A stretch of 39,097 nt of DNA from Acetobacteraceae bacterium (GCA_020848935.1 JADLHF010000263.1:1-39097); one strand, 5' to 3'; shown: positions 1 to 9,618, counted from the first letter of the stretch. Made by a program: numbers and translations. Notes: generated by a model not told the origin, from the sequence alone.

Positions 1-51
1 AGTCTTCTCCTGGGCACCAATCGGATGGCGGCGATGGCGCCGCGGACGGGA

Positions 52-192
52 AGGAAGGAAGGTCTTCTTTTTCTGAAGAAAAAGAAGCAAAAAGACTTTT
101 CATTCGATTTCTGGGCGATGCGCTGTCCTCACTCGCGACCCTTGGGAATGAAAGTTTTTTGGTTCTTTTTTTCAAAAAAGAACATTCTTCCC
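52..192. repeat. Dispersed cloverleaf repeat, copy A (CTTC hairpin first)
   Basis: AT-rich element upstream of rnd; the first 220 bases contain no gene. Hairpin 1 lies at 64-87: CTTCTTTTTC pairs with GAAAAAGAAG across a TGAA loop. Hairpin 2 lies at 162-183: GTTCTTTTT pairs with AAAAAGAAC across TTCA. Between them TTTCATTC (98-105) pairs with GAATGAAA (146-153). The outer flanks are GGAAGG-rich on the left and CTTCCC-rich on the right. This is one of five copies in the window, and it runs in the opposite orientation to copies B, D and E. Probably a terminator for a gene to the left of the window. Confidence 0.85.
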
Positions 193-220
193 TGACTTCT
201 CCTCACTCCGGGATTCTCTG

Positions 221-877
221 ATGGCGGACAGTGTTCAATTCATGGCCAATGCCACCATCCACCTGCATCGCCACGACCTTCCAGAGGGGTTGTTGCTCGG
301 CCCCGTGCTGGCGGTGGACACCGAGGCGATGGGGCTGGATTCGCGGCGCGACCGGCTGTGCCTGGTGCAGATGTCGGCGGGCGACGGGGTGGTGCACCTG
401 GTGCAGATCGTGCCGCCGGCGCTGGGCGGGCGGGGGGCGGATTGTCCCAACCTGAAGCGGGTGCTGGCCGATCCCGGCGTGGTGAAGCTGATGCATTTCG
501 CCCGGTTCGACGTGGGACTGTTGCAGCATGCGCTGGGGATCGTGGTGGCGCCGGTGCGGTGCACCAAGATCGCGTCGAAGCTGGTGCGGACCTACACCGA
601 CCGGCATGGGCTGAAGGATTTGTGCCGCGACCTGCTGGGCGTTGATTTGTCCAAGCAGCAGCAGACCTCGGACTGGGGGGCGGCGGAGCTGAGTGCCGAG
701 CAACTGGCCTATGCCGCGTCGGACGTGCTGCACCTGCATGCGCTTTGGGCCAGGCTGGAGGCGGTGCTGGTGCGCGAGGGGCGGCTGGCGCTGGCCGAGG
801 CATGCTTTGGCTTCCTGCCGGCGCGCGGGCAGCTGGACGTGCTGGGGTGGGATGCGCCGGACATCTTCGCGCACTGA
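221..877 (+). CDS. rnd: Ribonuclease D-type 3'-5' exonuclease (short form)
   Basis: DEDD-family exoribonuclease expected to trim RNA 3' ends in the cytoplasm. The three exonuclease motifs are visible: Exo I as VDTEAMG, Exo II as HFARFDVGLL, and Exo III as YAASDVLHL with the catalytic Tyr. At 218 residues it holds the catalytic domain only and lacks the HRDC domain of the ~375-residue E. coli RNase D. This short form is usual in alphaproteobacteria. The start is uncertain: ATG 221 and ATG 242 are both in frame and neither has a strong Shine-Dalgarno; 221 is kept as the longer. It stands alone between repeat copy A and the kdsD cluster. The family is certain; its exact RNA targets are not shown by the sequence. 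Confidence 0.9.
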   Translation: MADSVQFMANATIHLHRHDLPEGLLLGPVLAVDTEAMGLDSRRDRLCLVQMSAGDGVVHLVQIVPPALGGRGADCPNLKRVLADPGVVKLMHFARFDVGLLQHALGIVVAPVRCTKIASKLVRTYTDRHGLKDLCRDLLGVDLSKQQQTSDWGAAELSAEQLAYAASDVLHLHALWARLEAVLVREGRLALAEACFGFLPARGQLDVLGWDAPDIFAH

Positions 878-884
878 GATTGGC

Positions 885-921
885 TTGACCCGTGGGGTGG
901 CGGGGCCGTAACTCCACCCCA
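885..921 (+). promoter_or_regulatory. Candidate kdsD promoter overlapping an inverted repeat
   Basis: TTGACC (885-890) is followed after 18 bases by TAACTC (909-914), a plausible sigma-70 promoter about 65 bases before kdsD. It is overlapped by a perfect 8-bp inverted repeat, TGGGGTGG (893-900) and CCACCCCA (914-921). The repeat could be an operator or the stem of an rnd terminator, since ATTCTATAT follows. Confidence 0.4.
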
Positions 922-979
922 TTCTATATGCTGCGCGGCGCGGGTTCCCGCCGCCTCCCCTGGCTGGGACACATTGTTG

Positions 980-1963
980 ATGACCGCGGCGATCGCAACC
1001 CTGGCGCGTGACCTCGATGTCGCCCGCGACGTGCTCGCCGCCGAGGCGGCGGGGCTGGCCGCCCTTGCCGCCGGGCTGGACGCGGGCTTCGTGCGGGCGG
1101 TGGACCTGCTGGCCGGGGCGGCGGGGCGGATCGTGGTGTCCGGCATGGGCAAGTCCGGGCATGTGGCGCGCAAGATTGCCGCCACCCTGGCGTCCACCGG
1201 GGCGCCGGCGCTGTTCGTGCATCCCGCCGAGGCGAGCCACGGCGACCTGGGCATGATTGTGGCCGGCGATGCCGTGCTGGCGCTGTCCAACTCCGGCGAG
1301 ACCGCCGAACTGGCGGATCTGGTGGCGCATACGCGGCGGTTCGGGCTGCCGCTGGTGGCGATCACGGCACGGAGCGGCAGTGCGCTGGCTGGCGCCGCCG
1401 ATGTGGCGCTGCTGCTGCCGACGGCGCGCGAGGCGTGCCCGATGGGGTTGGCGCCGACCACCTCGACGACGATGCAGATGGCGCTGGGCGATGCGCTGGC
1501 GGTGGCGCTGCTGACGCGGCGCGGCTTCGGGGCGGCGGATTTCCGCCAGTTCCACCCCGGCGGCAAGCTGGGCGCGCGGCTGCGCCGGGTGCGCGAGATG
1601 ATGCATGAAGGCGAGGCGCTGCCGCTGGCCGGCCCGGACACGGCGATGGATGCGGCGCTGGTGCTGATGACGTCCAAGCGGTTCGGCTGCCTGGGGGTGG
1701 TGGATGGGCAGGGGCGGCTGTGCGGCATTTTCACCGATGGCGACCTGCGCCGCGCGATGGGGCCGGCGCTGCTGGGCCGCCGGCTGGGCGAGGTGATGAC
1801 GCCGGCGCCGCGCACCATCGGTCCGGAGATGCTGGCGGCCGAGGCGCTGCATCTGATGAACGCGCCGGAGCGGCCGATCACGGCGCTGTTCGTGGTGGAT
1901 GATGCCCAGCGGCCGCTGGGCATCCTGCATATCCACGACCTGTTGCGCACCGGTGTCGCGTAG
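980..1963 (+). CDS. kdsD: D-arabinose-5-phosphate isomerase (KdsD/KpsF type)
   Basis: Interconverts ribulose-5-phosphate and arabinose-5-phosphate, the first committed step to KDO for lipid A inner core. The N-terminal SIS domain carries GRIVVSGMGKSGHVA, an ALSNSGET phosphosugar motif and the family's FHPGGKLG segment. Two CBS repeats follow in the C-terminal ~130 residues (VLMTSKRFGCLGVV, FTDGDLRR, then a second copy ending LGILHIHDLL). Length, about 327 residues, matches E. coli KdsD (328). The start is taken at ATG 980; two TTG codons (974, 977) lie immediately upstream in frame. It heads the cluster followed by lptC, lptA and lptB, so KDO supply and LPS export are encoded together. Function confident from family and context. 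Confidence 0.93.
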   Translation: MTAAIATLARDLDVARDVLAAEAAGLAALAAGLDAGFVRAVDLLAGAAGRIVVSGMGKSGHVARKIAATLASTGAPALFVHPAEASHGDLGMIVAGDAVLALSNSGETAELADLVAHTRRFGLPLVAITARSGSALAGAADVALLLPTAREACPMGLAPTTSTTMQMALGDALAVALLTRRGFGAADFRQFHPGGKLGARLRRVREMMHEGEALPLAGPDTAMDAALVLMTSKRFGCLGVVDGQGRLCGIFTDGDLRRAMGPALLGRRLGEVMTPAPRTIGPEMLAAEALHLMNAPERPITALFVVDDAQRPLGILHIHDLLRTGVA

Positions 1964-1988
1964 GATGGGTGTGGTGCAGGATGGCGGC

Positions 1989-2675
1989 ATGAGGAGCACC
2001 GCGATGGCGTCGCTGCCCGAGGCGCCGCGCCGCGAGACCGATCGGCGGGCCGCCGGGCTTGGCGTGGGCGATGGCGCGCGGCGGCGGGCGGCGCTGCGCC
2101 CGTATCGCAGCCGGCTGGTGGGCATTGCCAAGCGGCTGCTGCCGCTGGGGGCGCTGGGGCTGTTGCTGATGGTGGCGTTCTACCCGGAGCTGAACGGCAG
2201 CGGCGAGCATGGGCGGGTCAGCTTCGGCGGCGCCAAGGTGACCCCGGAGGGCGGGCAGCTGACCGAGGCGCATTACCAGGGCGTGGACACGGCCGGGCGC
2301 CCCTATACCGTGACCGCCGCCAGGGTGGTGCAGGTGGGGCCCGAACGCGCCGAGCTGGAGGCGCCGAAGGCGGACATGCAGCTGCAATCGGGTGAATGGC
2401 TGATGGTCGAGGCCGAGCGCGGGGTCTATGCGCAGAAGGCCAACCGGCTGGACCTGTCCGGCGATGTGACGCTGTACCGCGACGACGGCACGGTGATGCA
2501 GACGGCTTCGGCCAGCCTGGACCTGCACGCCAATGCGGCGGCGGGCAGCGAGATGGTGCATGTGGAGGGGCCGTTCGGGGTGCTGGACGCGCAGGGCTTC
2601 ACCGTGCTGGACCGCGGGGCGGTGGTGCAGTTCACCGGGCCGGCACGGCTGGTGCTGAAGGGGGATCGGCCATGA
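1989..2675 (+). CDS. lptC: LPS export protein LptC
   Basis: Bitopic inner-membrane protein that receives LPS from the LptB2FG transporter and passes it to periplasmic LptA. About 228 residues: a basic cytoplasmic stretch of ~45, one hydrophobic segment (LLPLGALGLLLMVAFYP), then a periplasmic beta-jellyroll of alternating hydrophobic strands (for example VSFGGAKVTPEGGQL and LSGDVTLYRDDGT). ATG 1989 was chosen because CAGGA precedes it by seven bases. ATG 1965 and ATG 2004 are in-frame alternatives. Its TGA is overlapped by the lptA ATG (ATGA), so the two are probably translationally coupled. The family's sequence conservation is low and the call leans on fold pattern plus operon position. Confidence 0.85.
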   Translation: MRSTAMASLPEAPRRETDRRAAGLGVGDGARRRAALRPYRSRLVGIAKRLLPLGALGLLLMVAFYPELNGSGEHGRVSFGGAKVTPEGGQLTEAHYQGVDTAGRPYTVTAARVVQVGPERAELEAPKADMQLQSGEWLMVEAERGVYAQKANRLDLSGDVTLYRDDGTVMQTASASLDLHANAAAGSEMVHVEGPFGVLDAQGFTVLDRGAVVQFTGPARLVLKGDRP

Positions 2676-3598
2676 TGCGCGGATTCCTTCGGGGGGTGGC
2701 GCTGGCCGCCGGGCTGGTGTCGGCCGCGGCGGCGCAGCCGATCGACCTGTCCAGCGGCGGCCCGGTGGCGATCACGGCGCGCGAGGGGTTCGAGTGGCGC
2801 GAGGCGGAGCAGATGGTGGTGGCCAGCGGCGATGCCCGCGCGGTGCGCGACAACGTGACCGTGATCGCCGACCGGCTGATTGCGCGCTATCGCAAGAAGC
2901 CGGGCGGCGCGGCGCCGGCCGCGGCACCGCAGCCGGGACTGGCCGGGGATGCCGGCGGCAACGAGATCTACCGGTTGGAGGCGGAGGGGCATGTGCGCAT
3001 CTTCACCGCCACCGACGAGGCGGTGGGCGACCACGCGGTGTACGACATCGACCAGGCGGTGATGGTGATGACCGGCAGCGGGCTGCGGCTGACCACGCCG
3101 ACCCAGGTGCTGACGGCGCGCGACAGCCTTGAATACTGGTCGCAGAAGCGCATGGCGGTAGCGCGCGGCAATGCGGTGGCGGTGACCACCGATGCGCGGC
3201 GGCTGGCGGCGGATGTGCTGGTGGCGTACATCGAGGAGGACAAGCCGGGAACGCCGCGCCCGGCGGCAGTTCAGGGCGGTGCCGAGCCGCCGGGGGCCGG
3301 CAGCAAGCTGAAGCGGATGGAAGCCTATGGCAACGTGGAAGCGCGCACCGCGACGGACATCGTGCGCGGCGACCGGGCGGTTTACCTGCCGGAGACCGGG
3401 GTGGCGCGGGTGCTGGGCAACGTGCGGGTGACCAGCGGGCAGAACCAGATCAACGGGCCGGCGGCGGATGTGAACATGCGCACCGGCGTGGCCCGCATGC
3501 TGGCCGATCCCGGCGCGCGGGTGCAGGGCGTGATCATGCCGAACAGTGCGACCGGTGCGGCACCGGACACCGCAGCCCGGCCCGGCGTGAAGCGGTGA
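2672..3598 (+). CDS. lptA: LPS transport periplasmic protein LptA (OstA domain), long form
   Basis: Periplasmic bridge protein of the LPS transport chain. A clear signal peptide opens it (MMRGFLRGVALAAGLVSAAAAQ). OstA-type beta-jellyroll sequence follows: VAITAREGFEWREAEQMVVA, then VYDIDQAVMVMTGSGLRL. At 308 residues it is much longer than E. coli LptA (185). Extra length comes from a Gly/Ala/Pro insert near residues 85-105 and from further OstA-like strands near the C-terminus (MEAYGNVEARTATDIVRGD, VYLPETGVARVLGNVRV). The start overlaps the lptC stop by four bases and the stop overlaps the lptB GTG start (GTGA). Confidence 0.88.
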   Translation: MMRGFLRGVALAAGLVSAAAAQPIDLSSGGPVAITAREGFEWREAEQMVVASGDARAVRDNVTVIADRLIARYRKKPGGAAPAAAPQPGLAGDAGGNEIYRLEAEGHVRIFTATDEAVGDHAVYDIDQAVMVMTGSGLRLTTPTQVLTARDSLEYWSQKRMAVARGNAVAVTTDARRLAADVLVAYIEEDKPGTPRPAAVQGGAEPPGAGSKLKRMEAYGNVEARTATDIVRGDRAVYLPETGVARVLGNVRVTSGQNQINGPAADVNMRTGVARMLADPGARVQGVIMPNSATGAAPDTAARPGVKR

Positions 3599-4395
3599 GC
3601 GCGGCCTTGCAGGCCGAGGCGCCCGCCGGACGTGGCGAAGGCCGGCCGACGCCGCTGGGCGGGGCGGGGGCCGGCGCCGGGCTGGTCGCCACGGGGGTCG
3701 GCAAGGTCTACCGCAAGCGGCCGGTGGTGCGGAACGTGTCGATCGGGCTGCGCCAGGGCGAGGCGGTGGGGCTGCTGGGGCCGAACGGGGCCGGCAAGAC
3801 CACGACGTTCTACATGATCGTCGGCCTGGTCCAGCCGGATACCGGCTCGATCAGCCTGGACGGGCACGACATCACCACCCTGCCGATGTATCGCCGCGCC
3901 CGGCTGGGCATCGGCTACCTGCCGCAGGAGGCAAGCGTGTTCCGCGGGCTGAACGTGGAGCAGAACGTGATGGCGGCGCTGGAGGTGGTGGAGCCGGAGC
4001 GGGAGCGGCGCGAGCACATGCTGGAGGCGCTGCTCGCCGAGTTCGGCATCGGGCATTTGCGCCGCACCCCGGCGCTGGCGCTGTCCGGCGGCGAGCGGCG
4101 GCGGGTGGAGATTGCCCGCGCACTGGCGACGCAGCCCAGCTATGTGTTGCTGGACGAGCCGCTGGCGGGCATCGACCCGATCGCGGTGGGCGAAATCCGC
4201 GACCTGGTCTCGCATTTGAAACACCGTGGTATCGGGGTTTTGATCACCGACCACAATGTGCGGGAAACCCTTGAAATCATTGACCGTGCCTACATCATGC
4301 ACGACGGCCAGGTGCTGATGGAGGGGGTTCCGCAGGAGGTTGTGGCGCACGAGGATGTTCGTCGTGTCTACCTGGGTGAAAGGTTTTCCCTCTAA
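3595..4395 (+). CDS. lptB: LPS export ABC transporter ATPase LptB
   Basis: Cytoplasmic ATPase that powers LPS extraction by LptFG. Walker A GPNGAGKT (about residues 62-69), ABC signature LSGGE (163-167), Walker B YVLLDEP (183-189) and the switch His in LITDHNVRE are all present. The LptB-typical stretch LGIGYLPQEASVFRGL and the short C-terminal RRVYLGERF are there. 266 residues against 241 in E. coli; the extra ~25 are a Gly/Ala-rich N-terminal tail before VATGVGKVY. It starts at GTG 3595, overlapping the lptA stop. The partners lptF, lptG and lptD are not in the window. Followed 84 bases later by rpoN, an arrangement widely conserved in proteobacteria. Confidence 0.96.
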   Translation: MSAALQAEAPAGRGEGRPTPLGGAGAGAGLVATGVGKVYRKRPVVRNVSIGLRQGEAVGLLGPNGAGKTTTFYMIVGLVQPDTGSISLDGHDITTLPMYRRARLGIGYLPQEASVFRGLNVEQNVMAALEVVEPERERREHMLEALLAEFGIGHLRRTPALALSGGERRRVEIARALATQPSYVLLDEPLAGIDPIAVGEIRDLVSHLKHRGIGVLITDHNVRETLEIIDRAYIMHDGQVLMEGVPQEVVAHEDVRRVYLGERFSL

Positions 4396-4451
4396 GATCG
4401 CTGGCATGCCGATTGCTGAGCATGTTTCTTGCTTTGACCCCCCTGCACCGG

Positions 4452-4472
4452 CCGCGCATCTGGCGCGGAGGG
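4452..4472 (+). promoter_or_regulatory. Hairpin over the rpoN Shine-Dalgarno
   Basis: CCGCGC (4452-4457) pairs perfectly with GCGCGG (4463-4468) across a five-base loop. The GGAGGG Shine-Dalgarno of rpoN occupies 4467-4472, so its first two G's lie in the stem. The hairpin could limit rpoN translation. Inference from sequence only. Confidence 0.4.
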
Positions 4473-4479
4473 TCGGCTG

Positions 4480-5961
<1,482 letters not shown>

Positions 5962-6028
5962 ATCGCGCCATGTCATGCGCGGCGCAGCCGGCAGGCGGTC
6001 CCGAATGAGAAGGGCGCGAGGAACAGAC

Positions 6029-6631
6029 ATGCAGATCACGGTTTCGGGCAAGCAGGTGGAGTTGTCGGATGCGCTGCGGACGCGGGTGTCCAACGCGCTG
6101 GACACCATCGCGGGCAAGTATTTCGACCACGCCCTGGAAGCCCATGTCACCTTCGGCCGCGCGCGCAGCTTCTTCACCTGCGACATCAACGTGCATGCCG
6201 GCCCCGGGCTGATGCTGCGCGGCGAGGGTGAGGCGGCGGATGCCAATGCCGCCTTCGACGACGCCGCCGAGCACATCGCCAAGCGGCTGCGCCGCTATCG
6301 CCGGCGGGTGAACGACCATGCCCGCGATGCCGCCAGCCGCGAGCGCCCGCAGGCGGCGCGCCAGTACACGCTGCGCCAGGAGGAGGACGAGGACGCCGCC
6401 GCACCGGGCACGGCGACGCCGGCCGAGGTGACGGCCGCCACCTATGCCACCGTGGTGGCCGAGGCGCCGACCGAGATCGTCATCCTGACCGTGAGCGACG
6501 CGGTGATGCGCATGGACCTGGCCGACCAGCCGGTGCTGATGTTCCGCAACAGCGCCAATGGCGAGCTGAACGTGGTGTACCGGCGCAGCGATGGCCATGT
6601 CGGCTGGATCGACCCGAGCGCGGCGGGGTAG
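6029..6631 (+). CDS. hpf: Ribosome hibernation promoting factor, long form
   Basis: Binds the 30S subunit in resting cells and, in the long form, dimerises ribosomes to 100S particles. Residues 1-95 are the S30AE domain (MQITVSGKQVELSDALRTRV; GKYFDHALEAHVTF). An Ala/Glu-rich linker leads to the C-terminal dimerisation domain (VMRMDLADQPVLMFRNSANG; VVYRRSDGHVGWIDP). 200 residues fits the long class. ATG 6029 is the family start; GAGGAA lies about six bases upstream. It follows rpoN by 67 bases. The usual next gene in this cluster, ptsN, is absent: a repeat element and an opposite-strand gene follow instead. Confidence 0.94.
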   Translation: MQITVSGKQVELSDALRTRVSNALDTIAGKYFDHALEAHVTFGRARSFFTCDINVHAGPGLMLRGEGEAADANAAFDDAAEHIAKRLRRYRRRVNDHARDAASRERPQAARQYTLRQEEDEDAAAPGTATPAEVTAATYATVVAEAPTEIVILTVSDAVMRMDLADQPVLMFRNSANGELNVVYRRSDGHVGWIDPSAAG

Positions 6632-6770
6632 GAACGGCGTTCTTTTTTGAAAAAAAGAACCAAGAAACTTCATCCATTGGAGCGTGAGGCACGGTAGTGC
6701 CCCAGGAAGGACAGTGGATGAAGTCTTTTTGCTTCTTTTTCTTCAGAAAAAGAAGTGCTTCTCTTGCCTT
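6632..6770. repeat. Dispersed cloverleaf repeat, copy B (GTTC hairpin first)
   Basis: Fills the gap between the convergent hpf and DUF2336 stops. GTTC hairpin at 6639-6660 (TGAA loop). CTTC hairpin at 6732-6755 (TTCA loop). Between them a perfect 10-bp stem: ACTTCATCCA (6667-6676) with TGGATGAAGT (6715-6724). At its tip is a small hairpin, GGCAC-GGTA-GTGCC (6688-6701). The long stem is followed by CTTTTTG on the plus strand, and an A-rich run precedes it, giving a terminator in both directions. Confidence 0.88.
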
Positions 6771-6775
6771 TTCTT

Positions 6776-8041
6776 CTACCGCCCCATGTCGCGCAGGAAC
6801 TCGACCTGCCATCGCATCTCATCCACCGCCAGCGGAAAACCGCCGCCGGGGGTAGGGCGCAGGACGGCGGAGGGGTTGAGCCTGGCCAGCAGGGTTTGCA
6901 GCGGGCCGGCGACCTGCATGGTGAAGCCGGCCTTCCAGACCAGGCTGACCAAGCCCTTGGCGCTGCGCAGCGTGGCGGCGCGGTCCACCACCGAGGCCGG
7001 CAGGTCGGCGGCCATGGCCAGGATGGCGGTGGCCATGCGCGGTTCGCCGCGCTGGATGGCGGCCAGCAGGGCGGCTTCGTTCAATCGGTTGGCGACCTGG
7101 AGCTGACCGGCCTCGATCATCGCCTGTTCGATGTCGGGATCGCCGCGCACCGGTGCCGGTGGCGGGTTCAGCCGCGCTTCCAGCCGGCGGCGCAATTCGC
7201 GGGCGGTGGCCACCGGCAGGTCGGCGCGCCCGGCCAGCACGTCCAGCAACTCGGTGGCCACGTAGTCCGACAGCGCCCGCGCCGCGCGCGCGGACAGGCG
7301 CGGGCGGCCGACCAGCGGCTTGTGCCATTCCTCGTGCGGCGCGCTGGCCATCGCCAGCATGTCCAGCGTCGACTCGCGGATGGCCGCGGTGTGGTTCGAG
7401 AGCAGGGCGGTGATGGCGCGCACGTTGCTGCTGGCGGCGACCGCGTCGGCCACCTCCTCGGCCAGGCACGGCCGGGCGGCGACGGAGACCGCGACATCGG
7501 TCCCGGGGGCGCCGGCGAGCAGTGCCAGCAGGTCTTCGGAGCCGAGCAGCGGCGACAGGCGCACCACCGGGTCGTACACCGTGGTGGCCTCGTCGCGGGC
7601 GAGTTGCAGCACGATGCTGCGCGGCGCCTGCGGCATGTCCTTCAGCACGTCGGCGATGGCCTCGCGCACGCGCACCGCCTCGTCGCGCACCAGGTTGTTC
7701 AGGGTGACCAGCGCCCGATCGCGCAGCGCCTCGCGGTCGGCGTCGGCCAGGCCGGGCACCAGGTTGGCCAGCTTGCGCGCCAACAGGGTGCGCACGCGCT
7801 CGTCGCGGTCGCGGGCCAGCACCACGTCGATGTCGCCGGCGGCGGCCGGGTTCATGGCGACCGCGGCGCGCACGGTCACCTCGGGGTCGTTGGCCAGCGA
7901 GCGCAGGACATCGGGCGCGGTGTCGAGGGCCGCGCCCAGGCGCACGCGCTGGGCTTCGGTGACCCGCGCGCGGGTGGGCCGGGCCGGGATGTTGCCGGCG
8001 GGGATGGTGCCGGCGGGGATGGCGGTGTCAGGGTGCAGCAT
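6776..8041 (-). CDS. DUF2336 repeat protein
   Basis: A 421-residue helical protein of unknown biochemical function. The N-terminal ~250 residues look like HEAT-type repeats: recurring helices such as PDVLRSLANDPEVTVRAAVAMNP, DRDERVRTLLARKLANLVP and VRDEAVRVREAIADVLKDMP, each with the Asp-x-x-x-x-Val/Arg spacing of HEAT units. This matches the alphaproteobacterial DUF2336 family. There is no signal peptide or membrane segment. ATG 8041 was chosen because the upstream gene ends at 8028; the 14-base overlap with the diguanylate cyclase implies coupled translation and a shared job. A scaffold or partner role in c-di-GMP signalling is my inference. The C-terminal ~170 residues have no motif I recognise. 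Confidence 0.8.
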   Translation of the reverse strand: MLHPDTAIPAGTIPAGNIPARPTRARVTEAQRVRLGAALDTAPDVLRSLANDPEVTVRAAVAMNPAAAGDIDVVLARDRDERVRTLLARKLANLVPGLADADREALRDRALVTLNNLVRDEAVRVREAIADVLKDMPQAPRSIVLQLARDEATTVYDPVVRLSPLLGSEDLLALLAGAPGTDVAVSVAARPCLAEEVADAVAASSNVRAITALLSNHTAAIRESTLDMLAMASAPHEEWHKPLVGRPRLSARAARALSDYVATELLDVLAGRADLPVATARELRRRLEARLNPPPAPVRGDPDIEQAMIEAGQLQVANRLNEAALLAAIQRGEPRMATAILAMAADLPASVVDRAATLRSAKGLVSLVWKAGFTMQVAGPLQTLLARLNPSAVLRPTPGGGFPLAVDEMRWQVEFLRDMGR

Positions 8042-9500
8042 CGGGCGCCTCCGCCCGCCAGGCGCGCCACTGGCCGCGGCCGGCACGCTTGGCCTGGTAC
8101 ATCGCCTGATCGGCGCGTTGCAGGATTTCGTCCAGCCCCTCGCGTTGCGCCGGCCAGCGGGTGGCGATGCCGATCGACATGCCGAGGCGGATGTCATGCC
8201 CGCCCGCGAGCTCGCGCAACATGCGCGGGGCGGTGATGGTGAGGTGTTCGGCGCGCTCGGCGGCGGTCAGGTCGTCGGCGCCGTCGAGCCAGAGGGCGAA
8301 TTCGTCGCCGCCGAGGCGGGCCACCAGATCCGACGGGCGCACGGTGTCGCGCAGCAGGTCGGCCACCAGGCACAGCGCCTCGTCGCCCACATCGTGGCCG
8401 CACTGGTCGTTCAGCGCCTTGAAACTGTCCAGGTCGACGAACAGGATGGTGCCGGGCTGGCCCTCGCGGCCGAGGCGTTCGATGCGCCGGCCCATTTCGT
8501 CGAGGAAGGCGCGGCGGTTGAGCAGGCCGGTGAGCGGATCGGTGCGCGCCTGTTCGGTGATGTCGCGCTGCATCGCCTCGTGTTGCAGGATGACCCGGAT
8601 GATGCTGTTGACCGAGGTGGCCAGCATGCGGTCGTCGGCGTCCCATGGCCGCCCCCCGAGGCTGCCCCACAGCGCCAGGGCGGCGGTCTGGGTGCCGCTG
8701 CTCTGGGCCGGGCAGACCAGCACCCAGCGCCCGTCATTGGCCATCGTGTCGCCCAGCTCGGTCGGCGAAGCCTCGATCAGCGACATCGCGGTGTGGATCA
8801 CCGCGGCGCTCGGCACGCCGACCTGGTGCAGGAACGAGGCCTGCACGCCGTCGCCCAGCAGGTCGATCACCACGCAGCCTTCCGCGCCCATGGCGGTGAC
8901 CAGCGCGCCGAGGGCTGCCTTCATCATGCGCGCGGCCTGCACTTCCTTGTGCATGCAGCCGAGGATGTGTTCCACCACCTGGCTGCGGCGCAGGGTGGCG
9001 GCCAGCTGGGCCTCGTGCATGTCCTGTTCGGTGATGTCCTGGCCGATGCCGCGGGCGCCGGTGATCCGGCCCTGGTCGTCCAGGATCGGCGCGGCGCTGA
9101 AGGTGAGGCAGACCGGGCTTCCATCGGGCCGGCGCAGCCAGGCGCGGCGGCCGCGGGTGCGCTCGGTGGGGCGGAACGGGTCGAAGCCGGGCAGCCCCGC
9201 GGCGTCGGCCAGCAACAGCGCCGCCGGCTGGCCGATCAGCAGATTGGCGGACCAGCCGATCGGGCAGTCGGGGGTGATGAAGACGAAGCGGCCCTGGGCG
9301 TCGGTTTCGAAGGCGATATCGGCGGTCAGGACGACCAGTTCGCGCCAGCGCTGTCGGCTTTCCAGCAGGGCGGCGTTCAGCACGTCGGTCCCGGATTGCG
9401 CGACGGGCTCGCCGGGCAGGTCGGAGCCACGGGACGGCGATGCCTCGCGCACCATCGGGGGCGCGGTGGTGACCGGTCCGGGGTCGGTTGCCAGGGGCAT
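8028..9500 (-). CDS. PAS-GGDEF diguanylate cyclase
   Basis: Makes cyclic di-GMP from GTP. Order: variable N-terminus, PAS domain (about residues 45-165: FETDAQGRFVFITPDCPIG, then ILDDQGRITGARGIGQDIT), a GAF-like middle region (about 180-310), and a C-terminal GGDEF domain. The active site is intact (GGDEF at about 397-401) and the RxxD inhibitory site lies five residues before it (RPSD), so product inhibition is expected. No transmembrane segment is seen, so the sensor is cytoplasmic. ATG 9500 has AGAGGAG eight bases upstream and is preferred over an in-frame TTG at 9530. Overlaps the DUF2336 gene by 14 bases. No EAL phosphodiesterase is nearby. Confidence 0.92.
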   Translation of the reverse strand: MPLATDPGPVTTAPPMVREASPSRGSDLPGEPVAQSGTDVLNAALLESRQRWRELVVLTADIAFETDAQGRFVFITPDCPIGWSANLLIGQPAALLLADAAGLPGFDPFRPTERTRGRRAWLRRPDGSPVCLTFSAAPILDDQGRITGARGIGQDITEQDMHEAQLAATLRRSQVVEHILGCMHKEVQAARMMKAALGALVTAMGAEGCVVIDLLGDGVQASFLHQVGVPSAAVIHTAMSLIEASPTELGDTMANDGRWVLVCPAQSSGTQTAALALWGSLGGRPWDADDRMLATSVNSIIRVILQHEAMQRDITEQARTDPLTGLLNRRAFLDEMGRRIERLGREGQPGTILFVDLDSFKALNDQCGHDVGDEALCLVADLLRDTVRPSDLVARLGGDEFALWLDGADDLTAAERAEHLTITAPRMLRELAGGHDIRLGMSIGIATRWPAQREGLDEILQRADQAMYQAKRAGRGQWRAWRAEAPDAAP

Positions 9501-9589
9501 CGGCGGCGCTCCTCTTGTGCCCCTATCCAAGTTGAAAGACGTAAATTCCGGATGAACGCGGGCGGCGAAGGGTGCGCCCGGGCGTTCGA

Positions 9590-9618
9590 TTGACAGGTCC
9601 AGCCCGCCTGCGCATGGT
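9590..9618 (+). promoter_or_regulatory. Candidate dapD promoter
   Basis: A perfect TTGACA (9590-9595) and, 17 bases on, CATGGT (9613-9618), which is a weak -10. It lies in the 147-bp divergent gap between the diguanylate cyclase and dapD. A good -35 with a poor -10 is common in alphaproteobacterial promoters. Confidence 0.4.

Noticed and set aside
203-2131. Long open frame on the minus strand opposite rnd, kdsD and lptC (and similar long antisense frames elsewhere, for example 3382-6282 and 19793-21487).
   Set aside because: Arg/His/Gln/Pro-rich composition typical of frames opposite GC-rich genes; no recognisable domain, and the plus-strand genes are certain.
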